A DNA stretch of 64,000 nt from Gonatopus flavifemur (GCA_018340375.1 JAFFJZ010000001.1:30062001-30126000), one strand, 5' to 3'. Counted from the stretch's first letter, positions 21,454-33,149 are shown. Made by a program: numbers and translations. The notes: a model not told the origin generated them from the sequence alone.

Positions 21454-22294
21454 CAAGGGGGGAAACCAGTTTAGACGATTGAAAAAATCACTTTTTGTTT
21501 TTATCTCATCAATTGTTAATAAAAATATTCAAGAATTTGTTGCCAAAGTTCCAAAACAAAATTCCGATTCGTTCTAATGTTATTAACACTGAAGTGAATG
21601 TTCGTTGGCGTTCTCCAACGCGCGTTGGAGACCAAGGAAGCTCTGCAAGCTCGTCAAGAGGAGATGAAAGTCCGAAATGATGCGTTCGAAGGAAAAGAAA
21701 GGTTGCTATATGGTGCTGGGATAGTTGATTAACCGGGGAGCAGTTCATCTCATTCATTAATACCCTGAATCTCTTGTTTTTGGTACTCATTTTTCAAATG
21801 CATCTTTCTCGAAACGCCTTGTTTTCAACTGGTGGGAATTCTAGCTTGAAAAATTATTGTTCAATCGTTCTGAAAATTTGTGTGAATATTCTTCATTCGT
21901 TTACAATCTATATGAATTGAACTGATGATATTATAATCTAAAATCTGTTTTTAAATGCGAAAATAGTGAAAAAGCGTGATATAAAAACATGACATTCTCA
22001 ATTTTTGTGTGAAGAGTTCAGTTCATATTCCCAGAAAATAAGTCACTAACGTGGAAAAAATTGTTATTTCCAGATCTCCCAGCAGCAGCAAATGATGATG
22101 ACAGTCCATGAACAGTAGCTCCCAAGACCACGATTTACAGCAGAAATGACTCGGAAAAGTTACAACGTGTACTTCAAAGCACTAATTAAATATCCTCCAA
22201 GTTTAAACAAATTCTGATTATTCCTTCCCTGTTAACAACATTCACGAGAAGCACTGAAATATCGGCTTCTTAAACTGGTTTCCCCCTCAAGTTG
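21454..22294. mobile_element. Candidate 0.84-kb DNA element bounded by AAACCAGTTTA inverted repeats
   Basis: CAAGGGGGGAAACCAGTTTA at 21454 is mirrored by TAAACTGGTTTCCCCCTCAA at 22271-22290. The interior has a GC-richer patch with CCAACGCGCGTTGG (21617) but no transposase motif. A target duplication was not identified, so the ends are provisional. Confidence 0.5.
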
Positions 22295-23041
22295 TTCAAC
22301 CATCAATATGCACACCTCCATAGCGAACCACTCTAAAAAATTTTCAATACAAACTTCGCATATGTATATGTGGAATAATTAACACATATATGGATAAGAA
22401 ATTCCCCATGAATATTCGAGGAGAATCTTATAAATTTACAATAAAAATCCTACGAAAACAGTAGTATTCATGTATTTTTATATGCAAATTTATATACATG
22501 TACAGGAGTTTACTTTTCCCAGTATACTGCAGTATAAGGAAAATTTCCTGCGCATAGATATAGAAAAATCCCAAACATTTCTTACAGTGCAGGCTAAATT
22601 TATCAGCAAATATCTGAATAACCATGCACTTTTCTGGGGATGGATTTTTAATCGAATGACATTCTTATACATTTTTAATGTCGGCTACATTCATACAGAA
22701 CCATAGATGAAAAGCAACAAAGTTGGATCTTGGATCACGAAGGTCCAAGTTCGATTCCGAATGAAATCGGTTTTTTTTCTTCATCCAGGAATGTGATTCC
22801 TTGATTCGATAGTTAAGATATCAACATCCTTGCCGTACAGTTACATTTTCGAAACGTAATTATTTTTGGTAAAACCACTTGATAATCAAATGTATTCTAC
22901 ACAGTATGGACATTTTTTTTATACGCACAGGTCATCGTTTGATATCTTTCGCAACTTCAATTCAATAATTTTAGGTTCCGTGAATATCCATATATGGTTC
23001 ATGTAGAGATCATGCAGAACCATTTCTGTACATGGATTTTA
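22295..23041. other. No gene recognised
   Basis: Short overlapping frames occur on both strands at 22430-22710, without family resemblance. A B-box-like AGTTCGATTCC near 22748 followed by T8 was examined and rejected as a tRNA. Confidence 0.4.
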
Positions 23042-23282
23042 CACGGAAGAGAAAAAAACAGAGAGATTGACCGTATAGGATGACAACGCGTCGCTTCAGG
23101 CCTTCAAATGGAAATTTTTACAAAATATATTGTTAAATAATTCACACTATAAGAGAAAAATTTAGTTTTACTTCATAATATGAATTATTTGACAATATAT
23201 TTTGTCAAAATTCCCATTGAAAGGCTTGAAGCGACGCGTTGTCATTCTATACGGTAAATTTCTCCATTTTCTTTTTTCCGTG
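23042..23282. mobile_element. MITE with CACGGA ends and about 100-bp TIRs
   Basis: The left end CACGGAAGAGAAAAAA is preceded by TA, and the right end TTTTCTTTTTTCCGTG is followed by TGTA. The arms share GACAACGCGTCGCTTCA / TGAAGCGACGCGTTGTC-like sequence and ACAAAATATATTGTTAAATA / TTTGACAATATATTTTGT. It contains no frame. Confidence 0.85.
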
Positions 23283-24837
23283 TGTATAATTTATGTAGAA
23301 CTTTTTTACCTGGGTAAAAATCTAGCTGCGGCAACTAACATTTAGTTTTTCCAGTTATCTACCTTATTCTCAATATGTAATACATCCAGTCACCCCAATG
23401 GCGATTCTCATCGTTGGGTTGTTCCAAAGCTTTGAACATTTTACGGTCCCGTACATTAATTGTACCGTGACGTATTATCAAAACTTTCCCATAGTAGAGT
23501 CTCTCCTCCATACCATATGTTTTCGAAATTATACGCACAATACCTCTAAAACATTATAACTTCATTAACCCATCATGCACTGTCCACTCGCAAGACGGAA
23601 TTTTAATACCGCTTGGAACCTTCGGAGTTGAAAACAGCGAGATCTACTCTATTCGAGCACAACTCACGAAGCCTACTTCAGTTCTTAAAAGTAGCAGATA
23701 TTTCCGTTCTCAGCACTGGAGGTCTAAAGTAGGATTAAACTTTCGAATCGTAATTTTCAAGTGATTCAATTTCGACTACCATAGAATTTGATAAAATGTC
23801 ACTTTGCAAAGAACTGATGAATCTTATCTACAATTTCATCACTTGACATGAGATATTCTCACGAGATATAATAAAACACATTCCAAAAGTGTGAATACAA
23901 CTGTGTTTTCAGACTATTAAGAATCGGATAAGTGAAGCATGAAAGAAGAAGGAGAAGAAGAAGAAGGTGAAAATCATAGTCTCACACATCAAAATCTTGA
24001 GAAGGAATCGTAGTCAGTTCGTTAATGACTTTTGGAGAGACGTCATCATTATCCCTCTCTACTCAGACCGAATCTCTTTTTATTTTTTTTCGTTCCTCTT
24101 TTCCGTAGACCTCGTCTGGGGTATGTTTGCTGTTCACACATATTTCATGATTTGTCCGCTTGAGGGTTAGAGCTAAGTTTTTTCTTTTTGTTTTTTTTTT
24201 TCTTTTTTTTTCAAATTCCGGTCCGCGGAACAAACTAACAACTATGATATTCTTCTCATTCGATAAGAATGTGAAAAACATTAATCCTTCGAATTTATGC
24301 ACGAACATAAACCGAATCAGGTATTCAATTTTATATTATCGAACGGTTTTGGTCATTCGGTGGATTACATTCCAGTTTTATAAAATAGACTATGGTTCTA
24401 TCAAAAGGATATTAAAAGCACAATCTCTTGAAATAAAGTCGATGAAGTTTGATTCACTCACATGTACTGTAAAATATTGGTATGAAAATTATTTGGGAAA
24501 GAGAATTATTTAGGTTCGATCTTCCAATAACGCCATATCGGGAAGAAATATTAAAAAGCTGTTCGTTATGAAGTTGGAATTTCAAAAATTTCGCGCGTCA
24601 ATTACTTGAGTTTGAAATACGCTTTTCGCTACATCCTGTTCGCTAACTTCAACTTTTATTACAAAATTCGTCAGATTCAGATATACCTATAAATGTAACT
24701 ATAGTTACTTCGATAAATAAATGGACCTTCACGGGCAACAAATGTGGTTATTGTAACCTAGCTATGAGAATTCGCACTTACAGTGCACTGGATCGTTGAG
24801 AGAACAACATGATTAACTCAAGCAGCGAATTTCTCAC
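23283..24837. other. No gene recognised; GAA tract and T-rich run
   Basis: A (GAA)n tract is at 23941-23967 and a T-rich run at 24178-24213. A 117-codon open frame at 24160-24513 starts at TTG in the T-rich run and looks compositional rather than coding. An inverted GTCCCGTACAATT-like word lies near 23445-23470. Confidence 0.4.
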
Positions 24838-25038
24838 TGGAGTAGCAAACTTTTCATTATTTAATACGGAATAGTAAACAAATTTTGCTGGAGAAGCAAA
24901 CCTTTTTTGCTGCCACAACTAAAAATATTGCTGTGATAGCAAATAGTTTGCCTTCAATGCAAAACATTTGCTGCTACATAAAAAGGAACTCAGTAAGATT
25001 AGATTTTGCTGTCACAGCGGACTTCTTTTTTCCCTGTG
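24838..25038. mobile_element. Truncated MITE of the TTGCTG/CAGCAA family
   Basis: It contains GAATAGTAAACAAATTTTGC, TTTTTTGCTGCCACAACTAA and TTTTGCTGTCACAGC in the same order as in the element at 62627-62996, and ends TTTTTTCCCTGTG-TA. The left terminus is missing. Confidence 0.65.
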
Positions 25039-25574
25039 TAAGAACCATATTTTTCTTCGTGTTAACATCGCTAGCAAGAAGGTTTAAAGATTGGAAAAGT
25101 GCGGTTTAACCGGACATTAATATTCACATGTATTTTTCTTTTGGTCGCACAAAAGTTTTCGAGTTTGATGTATGCTGATACAGTAAATTCGTCATCTATG
25201 TACATTAAACATCCCTGTCATAACATCATAGATACGCATTATACAATCGTATTTAATGTGAAGAAATGAATGACCCATCTTCATTTTCTTGGACATCCAT
25301 GATAAATATCGCTCCATTAAGCTCATAATTCACCATCAAAATGCGTGGAACGGAGCGCAAAAATCTCACAACAGGAAAAATAAATGCTTCACTTTATTTG
25401 GTCGAATTACAAATCAAGATGTATATAAGAGTAAAATGTTAACAGTTATGACAATAACAATGTAATAGTCTTTGGATATTGAAAATCTTTTTGAGAATAT
25501 TATCAATTATGCAGTTCAGCTACTCGAATGCTTGATAACACAATTTTGTCCCAAATTACATCAATTCGTCGCTA
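25039..25574. other. No gene recognised
   Basis: AT-rich; no exon or repeat boundaries were identified. Confidence 0.4.
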
Positions 25575-25796
25575 CACTGTCAGAAATATCTGGAAGTTTT
25601 TTTCAATTACGTACATGAAATCACGTTCATATACATTCTGCAATAAATTTAATGGACAAAAACATGAAAAGACTATAGATTATGCTATAGTTTACATTAA
25701 ATTTCATGTAAATGTGCATGAAACTGAATTCATGCACGTATTTGAAAAAAACTTCCAGTGAAAACATTAAAATTAATGCAGAAATTTTCAACAGTG
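25575..25796. mobile_element. MITE, CACTGTCAGAAATATCTGG family, copy 2
   Basis: The ends CACTGTCAGAAAT and TTTTCAACAGTG have TA on both sides (25573-25574, 25797-25798). The body closely matches 9641-9865 in the same orientation, including ACATGAAAAGACTATAGATT. It is the cleaner of the two copies. Confidence 0.85.
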
Positions 25797-26131
25797 TAGT
25801 TGCAGGATTATCATGACATGTTAATTGGTCATTTTCAATGACTTCACAGCTACAAAGTACCCATGCATAGCAAATCGTGGATACATAGATTACTGGGGTG
25901 TACGATATCGTCTTCATGAATATTCGTGTCTTCATTTAATCGATTTCCTTTGGAAAACTAATTATTGATATTTGAGTAATTAGCAAGAACAGGAACGAAG
26001 GAGATAGATGAGGATAGATCAGTTTTGAATCAATGTTCAATGATTCTATCTCTTGCAGAACTCATGCGATAACTGAAAATCAGCTGAGTGTTGATTACAG
26101 CAGCTCCTCGGAAACAACAATTTTCTAACTA
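25797..26131. other. No gene recognised
   Basis: Spacer between two transposable elements; short frames only. Confidence 0.4.
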
Positions 26132-27014
26132 GGGTAGCATGGGTCACAGTGGATCACTTTTTTCCCATGCTTTGTAACTTCATAAGTAGTGAACGTTTCA
26201 GCATGGAAGTTCATATACATATACAATATTTCCTCGCCCACAAAATGAACAAGCAATATTGTTAATTTACGTAAATGAAATACCAAGTTGAGGGTATTAA
26301 CCCAATACCTGGGTTACAGTGGATAATTCCATGGATCGGACTCTCAGAACCTTGAAATTTCTTACAGTAACGATGTAAGGTGGTGAGAGGGAAGCCTTCC
26401 AATTTTGCAGCAGTTCTGATTTTCAATCCATCTTTGTTTACAAGATTCACAACAACCTACATTAATTTTTCATTCAGGTTTTTGAACACGATGTCGAGAC
26501 ATCTTGAATTGTAACGGAGGGATAAAATATTATTCAAAACGGTTCAACCAATCAGGATTATATTATTTAGTAAGCAAATGCTTATGGGACAAACTAGAAC
26601 ACAATCCACTGGTATAAAATAGTCATTGATCCACTGTACCCCACTCCTACACTTATATATTGAAATTTATTTGCGAACGAATAATTAATTCGTGAATAAA
26701 AATGACTTGCAAACCCTTCACTTTAGGTTTTCATAAGCAAGTAAAAATGTAGATCTGAGTCAGTTCACATACATTCTCATAAAAAGAAGACATATCAAAT
26801 TCTTCGCAAATATAAAATCCAGACTCACATATTATCAGTAGCAACTATACACTGAACACACGTTAATACACCTTGCAGTTCAGGGGCATTCCAAGATAAG
26901 GTTAAAAACGGGTGCCTAAAAAGTGATACTACTAGCGTGTACAGTCTTTTTATGAACTGAATACGTGCGCTGATCCACTGTGCCACGTGATCCACTGTGA
27001 CCCATGCTCCCCCA
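26132..27014. mobile_element. Pogo/Tigger-like element remnant with AGCATGGGTCACAGTGGATC ends
   Basis: Left GGGTAGCATGGGTCACAGTG and right CACTGTGACCCATGCTCCCC are inverted over at least 22 bp, flanked by TA (26130-26131, 27015-27016). Internal ATCCACTGTACCCCA and CCAGTGGAT-like words repeat the terminus. The 883-bp element retains only the DNA-binding end of a transposase (26262-26502, minus), so it is a deletion derivative. Confidence 0.8.
26262..26502 (-). pseudogene. Pogo/Tigger transposase N-terminal helix-turn-helix remnant
   Basis: The minus strand begins MSRHRVQKPE at 26502, then meets a stop/frameshift. In a shifted frame it continues VNKDGLKIRTAAKLEGFPLT followed by TLHRYCKKF. This is the psq/CENP-B-type helix-turn-helix at the start of pogo-family transposases (pattern R-AA-x-GIPxTTLxR). 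The DDE catalytic domain is absent from the rest of the element. Position inside the TIRs confirms that it belongs to this element rather than to a host gene. Confidence 0.75.
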
Positions 27015-27345
27015 TAATTAAATCTGACATCCATCCTATCACATTCTAAAGGGCTTTGATTTTGTTCCTTGAGTTCTCTTGGATTAGTTGAGGTGAATTG
27101 TGAATGATGTGAATTTCTAATTCCTCTTGTTGACAACCATAGACAAAAGTGACAGTATTTTGAAAGTCAATTTGGAATTTCGCAGAGCTTGATAAAAAAA
27201 ACAATGAAACCTCACTTTTAGAATCCATGCATTGAATGAATTTCAAATTATTTCTGCTGTCAAGACTTGGAGAGCTGAAGAATAGTAGTAGTATTGCATC
27301 ACATCGACTGTATTCGCCTCAGTCTCCCCTTATCAATTGTTTCCT
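27015..27345. other. No gene recognised
   Basis: Between the pogo remnant and an unassigned minus-strand frame; could include 3' untranslated sequence of the latter. Confidence 0.3.
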
Positions 27346-27627
27346 TCAGGAAAACCTAAACTTTTTACTACTCCATTTAGATGTATCCTCCTCATAATTT
27401 AATCGCGTACGACCAGGATATAATACGATCTCAATAATTCCACAGGCGAATACCGCCCCTGATCGGCTTAGAATGTCACTACGACTGATCACAGACATAA
27501 GAAAAGCAATGTCCAAGACATCAACATCTATGTATTCATAGAATGACCCATGAAGGAATCTATCCCCGTCTAGTTCCCTTCTGATACCTTCAGCAGATTT
27601 GTATTTGCCATGGGAACGAGGAATACA
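27346..27627 (-). CDS. Unassigned open frame, possible terminal exon
   Basis: A minus-strand frame of 93 codons runs from after a TGA at 27630 to a TGA at 27346-27348 without an ATG near its start. The product has a coding-like mix of residues: ELDGDRFLHGSFYEYIDVDV, a hydrophobic patch (VFACGIIEIVLY), and a basic tail (WSSKKFRFS). GC content is above that of the flanks. Acceptor-like GGTATCAG is near 27585, so an exon could start there. I recognise no family. It may be the last exon of a gene to the right or a chance frame. Confidence 0.3.
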   Translation of the reverse strand, partial: CIPRSHGKYKSAEGIRRELDGDRFLHGSFYEYIDVDVLDIAFLMSVISRSDILSRSGAVFACGIIEIVLYPGRTRLNYEEDTSKWSSKKFRFS

Positions 27628-28152
27628 TCAGGGAAGTTGTACATCGTAATCAGACATTCAAGTGCTCACCGTGCCAATACATACAATAGGAACATCCATT
27701 TTCCTGCAACTTTATGGTATACTACATATATACGAATTGCAGTAGGAGATTCAAACTCATTATTTTTGTATGCTACACTGAGAATCATCCTATCGTACGA
27801 ACTTTCAAGCTAAGCATCGTGTCCTCTTAAATCTCAAGAGTAGGAAGTAGGTGAAGCAAGGACTGATGGGTGAATAGAATTGGGAATGGATTTTGGAGCT
27901 CACATATTTCTCCGTCTACCCTCGATTGCAAAAAACATTAATGATCGAAACGAGAAAATATACGTGTACGTGATTGATTGAGATTATTTTGATCAACATG
28001 ATGATAGTATTTGCACACGTGTATTCCCCAGAATAACGATACAAGGCGTGCAGTCCTGAAAATCATCTTTTATTTTATTATTCGCCATATTCGTTCGACC
28101 TCAAAATATGATTGACCGATTCCGTTGGAACTACTAAACGCCCTGTTGTATA
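27628..28152. other. No gene recognised
   Basis: A plus frame at 27610-27813 overlaps the start of the minus frame and has no supporting features. Confidence 0.35.
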
Positions 28153-28340
28153 CACGGAGAAAAAAAAATAGTTCTCCCAACTAATAATTAGCTGTTCCAA
28201 CTACTTTACGTAGACGATTTTCGACCAACTACGAAAGTAGCTGTGGCAGGTACTTTTGTTAGATATACCCCAGATTGTCGGGATATCAACTAGAGTAGTT
28301 GTTACAACTACTTTTCTAAGATGCAGAATCTACATGAAAT
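28153..28340. mobile_element. CACGGAGAAAAA end with repeated AACTACTTT words
   Basis: TA-CACGGAGAAAAAAA is followed by CAACTACTTTACGTAG, CAACTACGAAAGTAG and ACAACTACTTTTC. The partner end could be TTTCCGTG-TA at 29223, giving a 1.07-kb element with TA duplications, but TIR similarity beyond about 15 bp is low, so the pairing is uncertain. Confidence 0.45.
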
Positions 28341-28549
28341 ATCAAGTATGACGATATATGTAGGCCGATGAACTATTTTATTAATTGAGAAGAGCAATTT
28401 TCAGTGCCGGTTTTGATGTTTAAGGTTAGGATCTTTTATTATTTCTGCACGTGCTCGTCGACTCTTTGCAACATTTAATTGTAAATTTCGAAAAAAAAAT
28501 TTATTTCCGATTGTGATATTTGTTCAATGCATATAGATTTGGAAGGAGG

Positions 28550-28690
28550 TGGTTGAAACATTCAAGTTCCAATGTCAACTTACGTCGGGTTTCGAACCCC
28601 TGTCATAACCTACCCATACGCTATACCTAAATCTACCTAACCTATGCCTTAATGATCGCAGCTGAACCGACAACGCTTATTATATCGTAA
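28550..28690 (-). ncRNA. tRNA-derived SINE-like fragment (weak)
   Basis: The minus strand has an A-box-like TATAGCGTATGGG and about 20 bp later GGGGTTCGAAACCC, which resembles a pol III B box/T-arm. The A-B spacing is shorter than usual, and a full cloverleaf could not be drawn. It could be an eroded tRNA-derived SINE or chance. Confidence 0.2.
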
Positions 28691-29004
28691 AAAAAGCCTT
28701 GGATATGTTTTTAATCGTTTTGATTGTGTATTTTCATATACTCAGAGTATACATTAAGAGGATTTATCATTCTACAAATGATCAGTCATTTAATTCCGAA
28801 AATAAAATTGGACATACGAGGTTTTTGAAAATTCGTAATTTGACACGAATATGTATTGAAAATATCATAAAAAGAAATATATACACGGTAACCACGACAG
28901 GTAACCTCAATGAATAACGCGAGAGTTCACCACGTTTCGATTGTTTTCAACAAAATTCACATTGCTGCGGGAACTACGTGCGTAACGATGGGAGCAATGA
29001 GAAG

Positions 29005-29223
29005 TAGCTCCACGAACTATCTCAAAGTAAAGTAGATCCGGTAGCTATTTCTCTTATTCGATCAGCTACTTTTTCACAACTATATAATTCACTTGTGACA
29101 AATATTAGAAATAGTTGTGGGAACTCACGAACTATTCCAGACAGATATTTGATTTATTATCACAACTATCTCTTATACAACTACGCGAAAATAGCTCATA
29201 TGCCTAAGTCCTTTGTTTCCGTG
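29005..29223. repeat. 219-bp repeat, right-end CCGTG; arm 1 of an inverted pair
   Basis: It is nearly identical, in reverse orientation, to 30259-30477; both are 219 bp, running from TAGCTCCACGAACTATCTC to CTTTKTTTCCGTG. TA follows at 29224. The repeat contains AACTAT/ATAGTT words similar to those at 28153-28340. Confidence 0.85.
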
Positions 29224-30258
29224 TATATTTTTTCGAAAGGTATCTCAATGAAACATTTTAAATTGACACAGGATGCAGTTCTTGAAGGATTTTCGAATTC
29301 CCTGCCAAATTTACCGAAAGTCCTGTGTAACTCGGAACAGTTTCCCAATGTATTGTAATTTGAGATGCATATCGTGTTTGCGTTGTCCGAAGTATCGATA
29401 TACTGCTGTCGCAGTATTCCAGCATCTAACCGAAAGTTTGAGAGAAAGTTTCGAACAATGCTATATAGGGAAATAGGTTTTCGGTTGAAGTTAATTTCGA
29501 ATTCTGGATGCACCGACGTGTATAAATATGCTGAAGAACTTGTTGATGAGTTTTTTTGAGGACTCGCATGGAAAATCTCATATTCCTAATACAGTATACG
29601 ATAGACGAATGCGATTCCGAGTGGAGGACGGATAGGAATAATTCAATTCTGTTCTGAAGCTGACGTTCAGATGAGGGGTCACAAAAGGCTTGCGTCAAAA
29701 ACTTGAGAAATAATCGATATTTATAATCTTTACTTTCTTTCATACATGGTTTTTTAAATTGAATCAAAGCTTCGCATCAAACGAAACAAGCTGAAGTTAA
29801 TCTTAATCTCGCAAATGGGATAAATCAAGATATTATGTATTGAAATATGTATCAAACGTTGCACCGAAATGAGACCGAAAGCTCCCCCTTTGAAACACAT
29901 TTTCAAATTGATATATAAATTATGTATAATTATATATCAATTTGAACATTTTTTCACATGGATCATTTTGGCTGATTTTGTCCACAAGATTAAGATTTCG
30001 TTTCATTAGGTACGAAGTGAGGAATCCATGCGGTCAATATTTCATTGGAACACCTGAGAAGTACGATACTCAATTATCTTTCAGTCTCGGCGATAATCTC
30101 GTTTGCATCCCTACACTGTGAAAAAATTCCTCCTGAAAATTCAGGAAATGTCGTTGAAATATTTTACAGCCACTTTTTTCTGGATTTTGATATACATTCT
30201 ACTGAATTACAAGAAACTTCAACTGAATTCTGGAGCGTATTTCAAAAATTCAGTCATG
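29224..30258. other. Spacer between inverted 219-bp repeats; no gene recognised
   Basis: Overlapping open frames of 64-113 codons occur on both strands at 29196-29767, unusually dense for the window, but no domain is recognised and the frames overlap antisense. A 45-bp palindrome (29902-29946) lies here. CTACACTGTGAAAAAATTCC at 30112 looks like an isolated MITE end. Confidence 0.4.
29902..29946. repeat. Short palindrome
   Basis: TTCAAATTGATATATA is mirrored by TATATATCAATTTGAA around a 13-bp loop. Confidence 0.85.
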
Positions 30259-30477
30259 CACGGAAAAAAAGGACTTAGGCATATGAGCTATTTTCGCGTA
30301 GTTGTATAAGAGATAGTTGTGATAATAAATCAAATATCTGTCTGAAATAGTTCGTGAGTTCTCACAACTATTTCTAATATTTGTCACAAGTGAATTATAT
30401 AGTTGTGGAAAAGTAGCCGATCGAATAAGAGAAATAGCTACCTGATCTACTTTACTTTGAGATAGTTCGTGGAGCTA
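30259..30477. repeat. 219-bp repeat, arm 2 of an inverted pair
   Basis: It begins CACGGAAAAAAAGGACTTAG and ends ACTATC..-CGTGGAGCTA, the reverse complement of 29005-29223 with only scattered substitutions, so the duplication or paired insertion is recent. TG rather than TA precedes it. Confidence 0.85.
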
Positions 30478-31219
30478 ACGAAAAGCAAGATAGTAAATAG
30501 TGTGGCATACTTTCCAAATTCTGTCATACTCAGAAATACTATTGTTCTCGATATTGAATGAAGAGTTTTCAAAATAATTTGTTGGATTCAATTCACGTTT
30601 TAGAACCATCATTAGGACACGTCAATATTTGACGTCTTTTAAACGATGTTCAAACCGTTGATATGACGTTATTTTATGGTTGAAAAACACGTGATCTGCC
30701 GCGACATTTTTACGTTGAACCAACGCAAGAATATTACTAATTCACAACGTGTGGTTATTGACTGTTTTTGACGTTTTTAAAACGTGCGTGTGTTTACTGG
30801 GTAAAGTGTGTTACTATGTTGAAAGGTAATTTCAACAACATCTGTTTTTTTCAGGGTAAGACGGTGAATTTTCCACTATGACAGCAATTTTATTGGTTAA
30901 AACAGTAAACTCCAAGCTGTTAAACGAAAAAATTCAATGACTATTCCTAAATTCTTTGGCTGTCCTCTTAGGTCGGTAGAAAAATAATTTCGTTTCTTAA
31001 TCCTCAACTAATGAAAAAACAAAAATATTTCCCCACCATCCTCATATATAGAATATTTCAATCCTCACTGCAACTGATTCAATGCATTTTTATATTCAAA
31101 AACTCAAAATGCGTTTTCCAAATATCCACAGCACAGCGATCCCTACATCTTAAAATCTTCAAGTTAAAAGCTCGAAATCTTCTCAAACAAATGCCGAGTA
31201 ATGAGTGAAAATCCACAAT
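30478..31219. other. No gene recognised
   Basis: ACGT-rich words (GACGTC, GACGTTA, AACGTG) cluster at 30620-30790 and may be an eroded inverted repeat. Otherwise featureless. Confidence 0.35.
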
Positions 31220-31620
31220 ACATTCATGAATATTTTACATTTGTTTATCTGTATGAAACTCGATTCATTCTGGACGGGTTTGAAAGGAACTGAGTTGAGA
31301 AAATCCAATGACACGTACATCATTTTTGTTTTCGATCCCTCGTGCATCGTCTAAACTGCATACAGAGCTGTCAACCGAGTATTGCCACTGAAGCGAATTT
31401 CTCATTTCAAGAGCAACAGTTTTCATCAACACTCACAAGCAATCGGCGTGGAAAAAAAATAGTAACATGAAAACATCTCTTTGTTCAAAGACTTTTCAAA
31501 CTACGACTTCTTACACATATGGGTTTGTTTCCACTATGTTCATATTTTCTCTATTTTTCGCTTTTGTGATTTCATACATACAAATGTAGAACGAGCAATC
31601 GATTGAATATTCTATGGAAG
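31220..31620. repeat. About 400-bp dispersed repeat with coding-like character, copy 2
   Basis: This matches the minus strand of 10071-10448. In plus-strand translation KTSLCSKTF, a hydrophobic stretch (FIFSLFFAF) and YIIFV.DPSCI are kept, but a stop follows DPSCIV and further frame breaks occur. Both copies are therefore non-functional descendants of a common sequence. Confidence 0.6.
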
Positions 31621-32235
31621 TTGAAAAAAGAATTTTGATTGAACAATGCAATAGCTCATGTTATGAATGGTTCTGCTTTATTTCAAACGTTACAGAATTC
31701 AATCTGATGACGTATTCTTCAAAATGCTAAGAACGTAGAAATTTGTGAATGTATATAATGTTTTCTTAGAAAAACACAGATAAGAAAGATGAATGAAAAG
31801 CGTGAACAGTGAAAGTTGAAATCGTGGGATTATACATCGCGCAGAGCAATTAGTCATAGTAGCGTATTGCTGTGATGAAGATGTTAACCGAACAAGGAAA
31901 TGACAGAGTATATATAGATGTAGACCTAGAACACTCTAGGGTCCGTTACGCTATCAATCATGATACCGGATCACCACAGCAGTTTCCGCGTTTACCTCAT
32001 CCTTTGTGAACATTTGAAATCTACAGGGAGTTTCAATCGCATGCCAATGTTATGACAGATTATAGTAAGTTTGCGAGAAGATTTCTCACATTCTCCCATG
32101 GAACCAACACATTGAGAAGAATTAATCATCGCCGTTAAAAAAAAACAAAATCATGGTTGAAAACAAATCCTGCCTATTCTTTTCGCTGCCAAGCTTGTTA
32201 TTTTTTTTTTTTTTTCATTATTCTTAGTAACCCTA
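31621..32235. other. No gene recognised; poly-T run
   Basis: A T-rich run is at 32197-32216. A TATATAGATG/GATCACCACAG context around 31910-31975 was considered as a promoter and not pursued. Confidence 0.35.
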
Positions 32236-32471
32236 CACTGAAACAATTTCATCTAAAAAATTACCGTGAAATGTCAGTGATCGAGGGAGAGAAGGAATTT
32301 TTTTAAATATTACTGTGCATTCTGTAAAATTTATGGAAAATATCATTTCCAACTGTTTGAAAACTCACTCATTTTTACAGGCAGCACAGTAATTTTTTTG
32401 GAGAGTTTATTACTTGTCCTTCGATTACTGGAATTTCGCGGTAATTTTATCTAACAAAACTTTTCTCAGTG
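32236..32471. mobile_element. MITE with CACTGARA ends
   Basis: Left CACTGAAACAATTTCATCTA (TA before) and right TTAGATAAAATTACCGCGAA-type sequence are inverted, with the right end reading TTTTCTCAGTG. ATTACCGTGAAATGTCAGT and ACTGGAATTTCGCGGTAAT mirror each other. The flank after the right end is CA rather than TA. Confidence 0.75.
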
Positions 32472-32728
32472 CAATTATTACATCATCATTAGCCACAACT
32501 ATAAGAATATGTTTCTAATCTTCCACTTCTCGCAATAAACAAATTTGTTATGTTACTGAAGGATATAATTGATAATTTGTGTTTTCTACTGTACTCGTTC
32601 ATCGCACATGGAAATATTTCTTCTTCTGCTATTGAAGGACAAGTTATTGAAAATGCTCAACATAAAGTTGCTATTTTTACTTATTCGTGTGCTTTTAAAA
32701 TAAACTAATCGCAGATATTCAACTTAAC

Positions 32729-32784
32729 CGCCCATGTGGAAAAAATGTTCACAACTGTATACAATTGTATACATTTTTGGATTC
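32729..32784. repeat. Short palindrome, CCCATGTGGA family, copy 2
   Basis: CGCCCATGTGGAAAAAATGT and TTGGATTCCACATGGGCG flank TATACAATTGTATA. Compare 12415-12483. Confidence 0.75.
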
Positions 32785-32959
32785 CACATGGGCGATTCAT
32801 GAATCGACTCCGAAATCAACAAATCAACAACTCGAAATGAAAATTTTCACTTGGGAAGTCTTTCGTTCAACCTAATAAGTTCTCACATTTCTGAAGGATT
32901 TTACGGTATATCAAGAAAAATTTCAATGATAATAGACGATACATTGTTAAGAAAAGCTA

Positions 32960-33135
32960 ATACCGGATTGATGGGCTTATATACACACCGGGATTGTGTA
33001 ATGATTATACTCCGATTGCTCTTGATTTCTAAGGTATAACACAAATCTGTGTAAAATCAATACAAATCGGAAATCAAATTCTAACACAGAATTGATGGAC
33101 ACATATACACACCAGTAAGTGATTACGGGAAGTTA
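32960..33135. repeat. Tandem repeat, period about 117 bp
   Basis: GGATTGATGGGCTTATATAC (32963) recurs as GAATTGATGGACACATATAC (33080), each followed by ACACC. The units are diverged. Confidence 0.5.
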
Positions 33136-33149
33136 AATTTCTAACAGTG

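Noticed and set aside
22710..22790. tRNA-like sequence with AGTTCGATTCC and a T8 run
   Set aside because: The T-arm stem does not pair and no acceptor or anticodon stem could be drawn.
24160..24513. 117-codon plus-strand open frame
   Set aside because: It begins at TTG in a T-rich run, has poly-Phe composition, and shows no domain or splice context.
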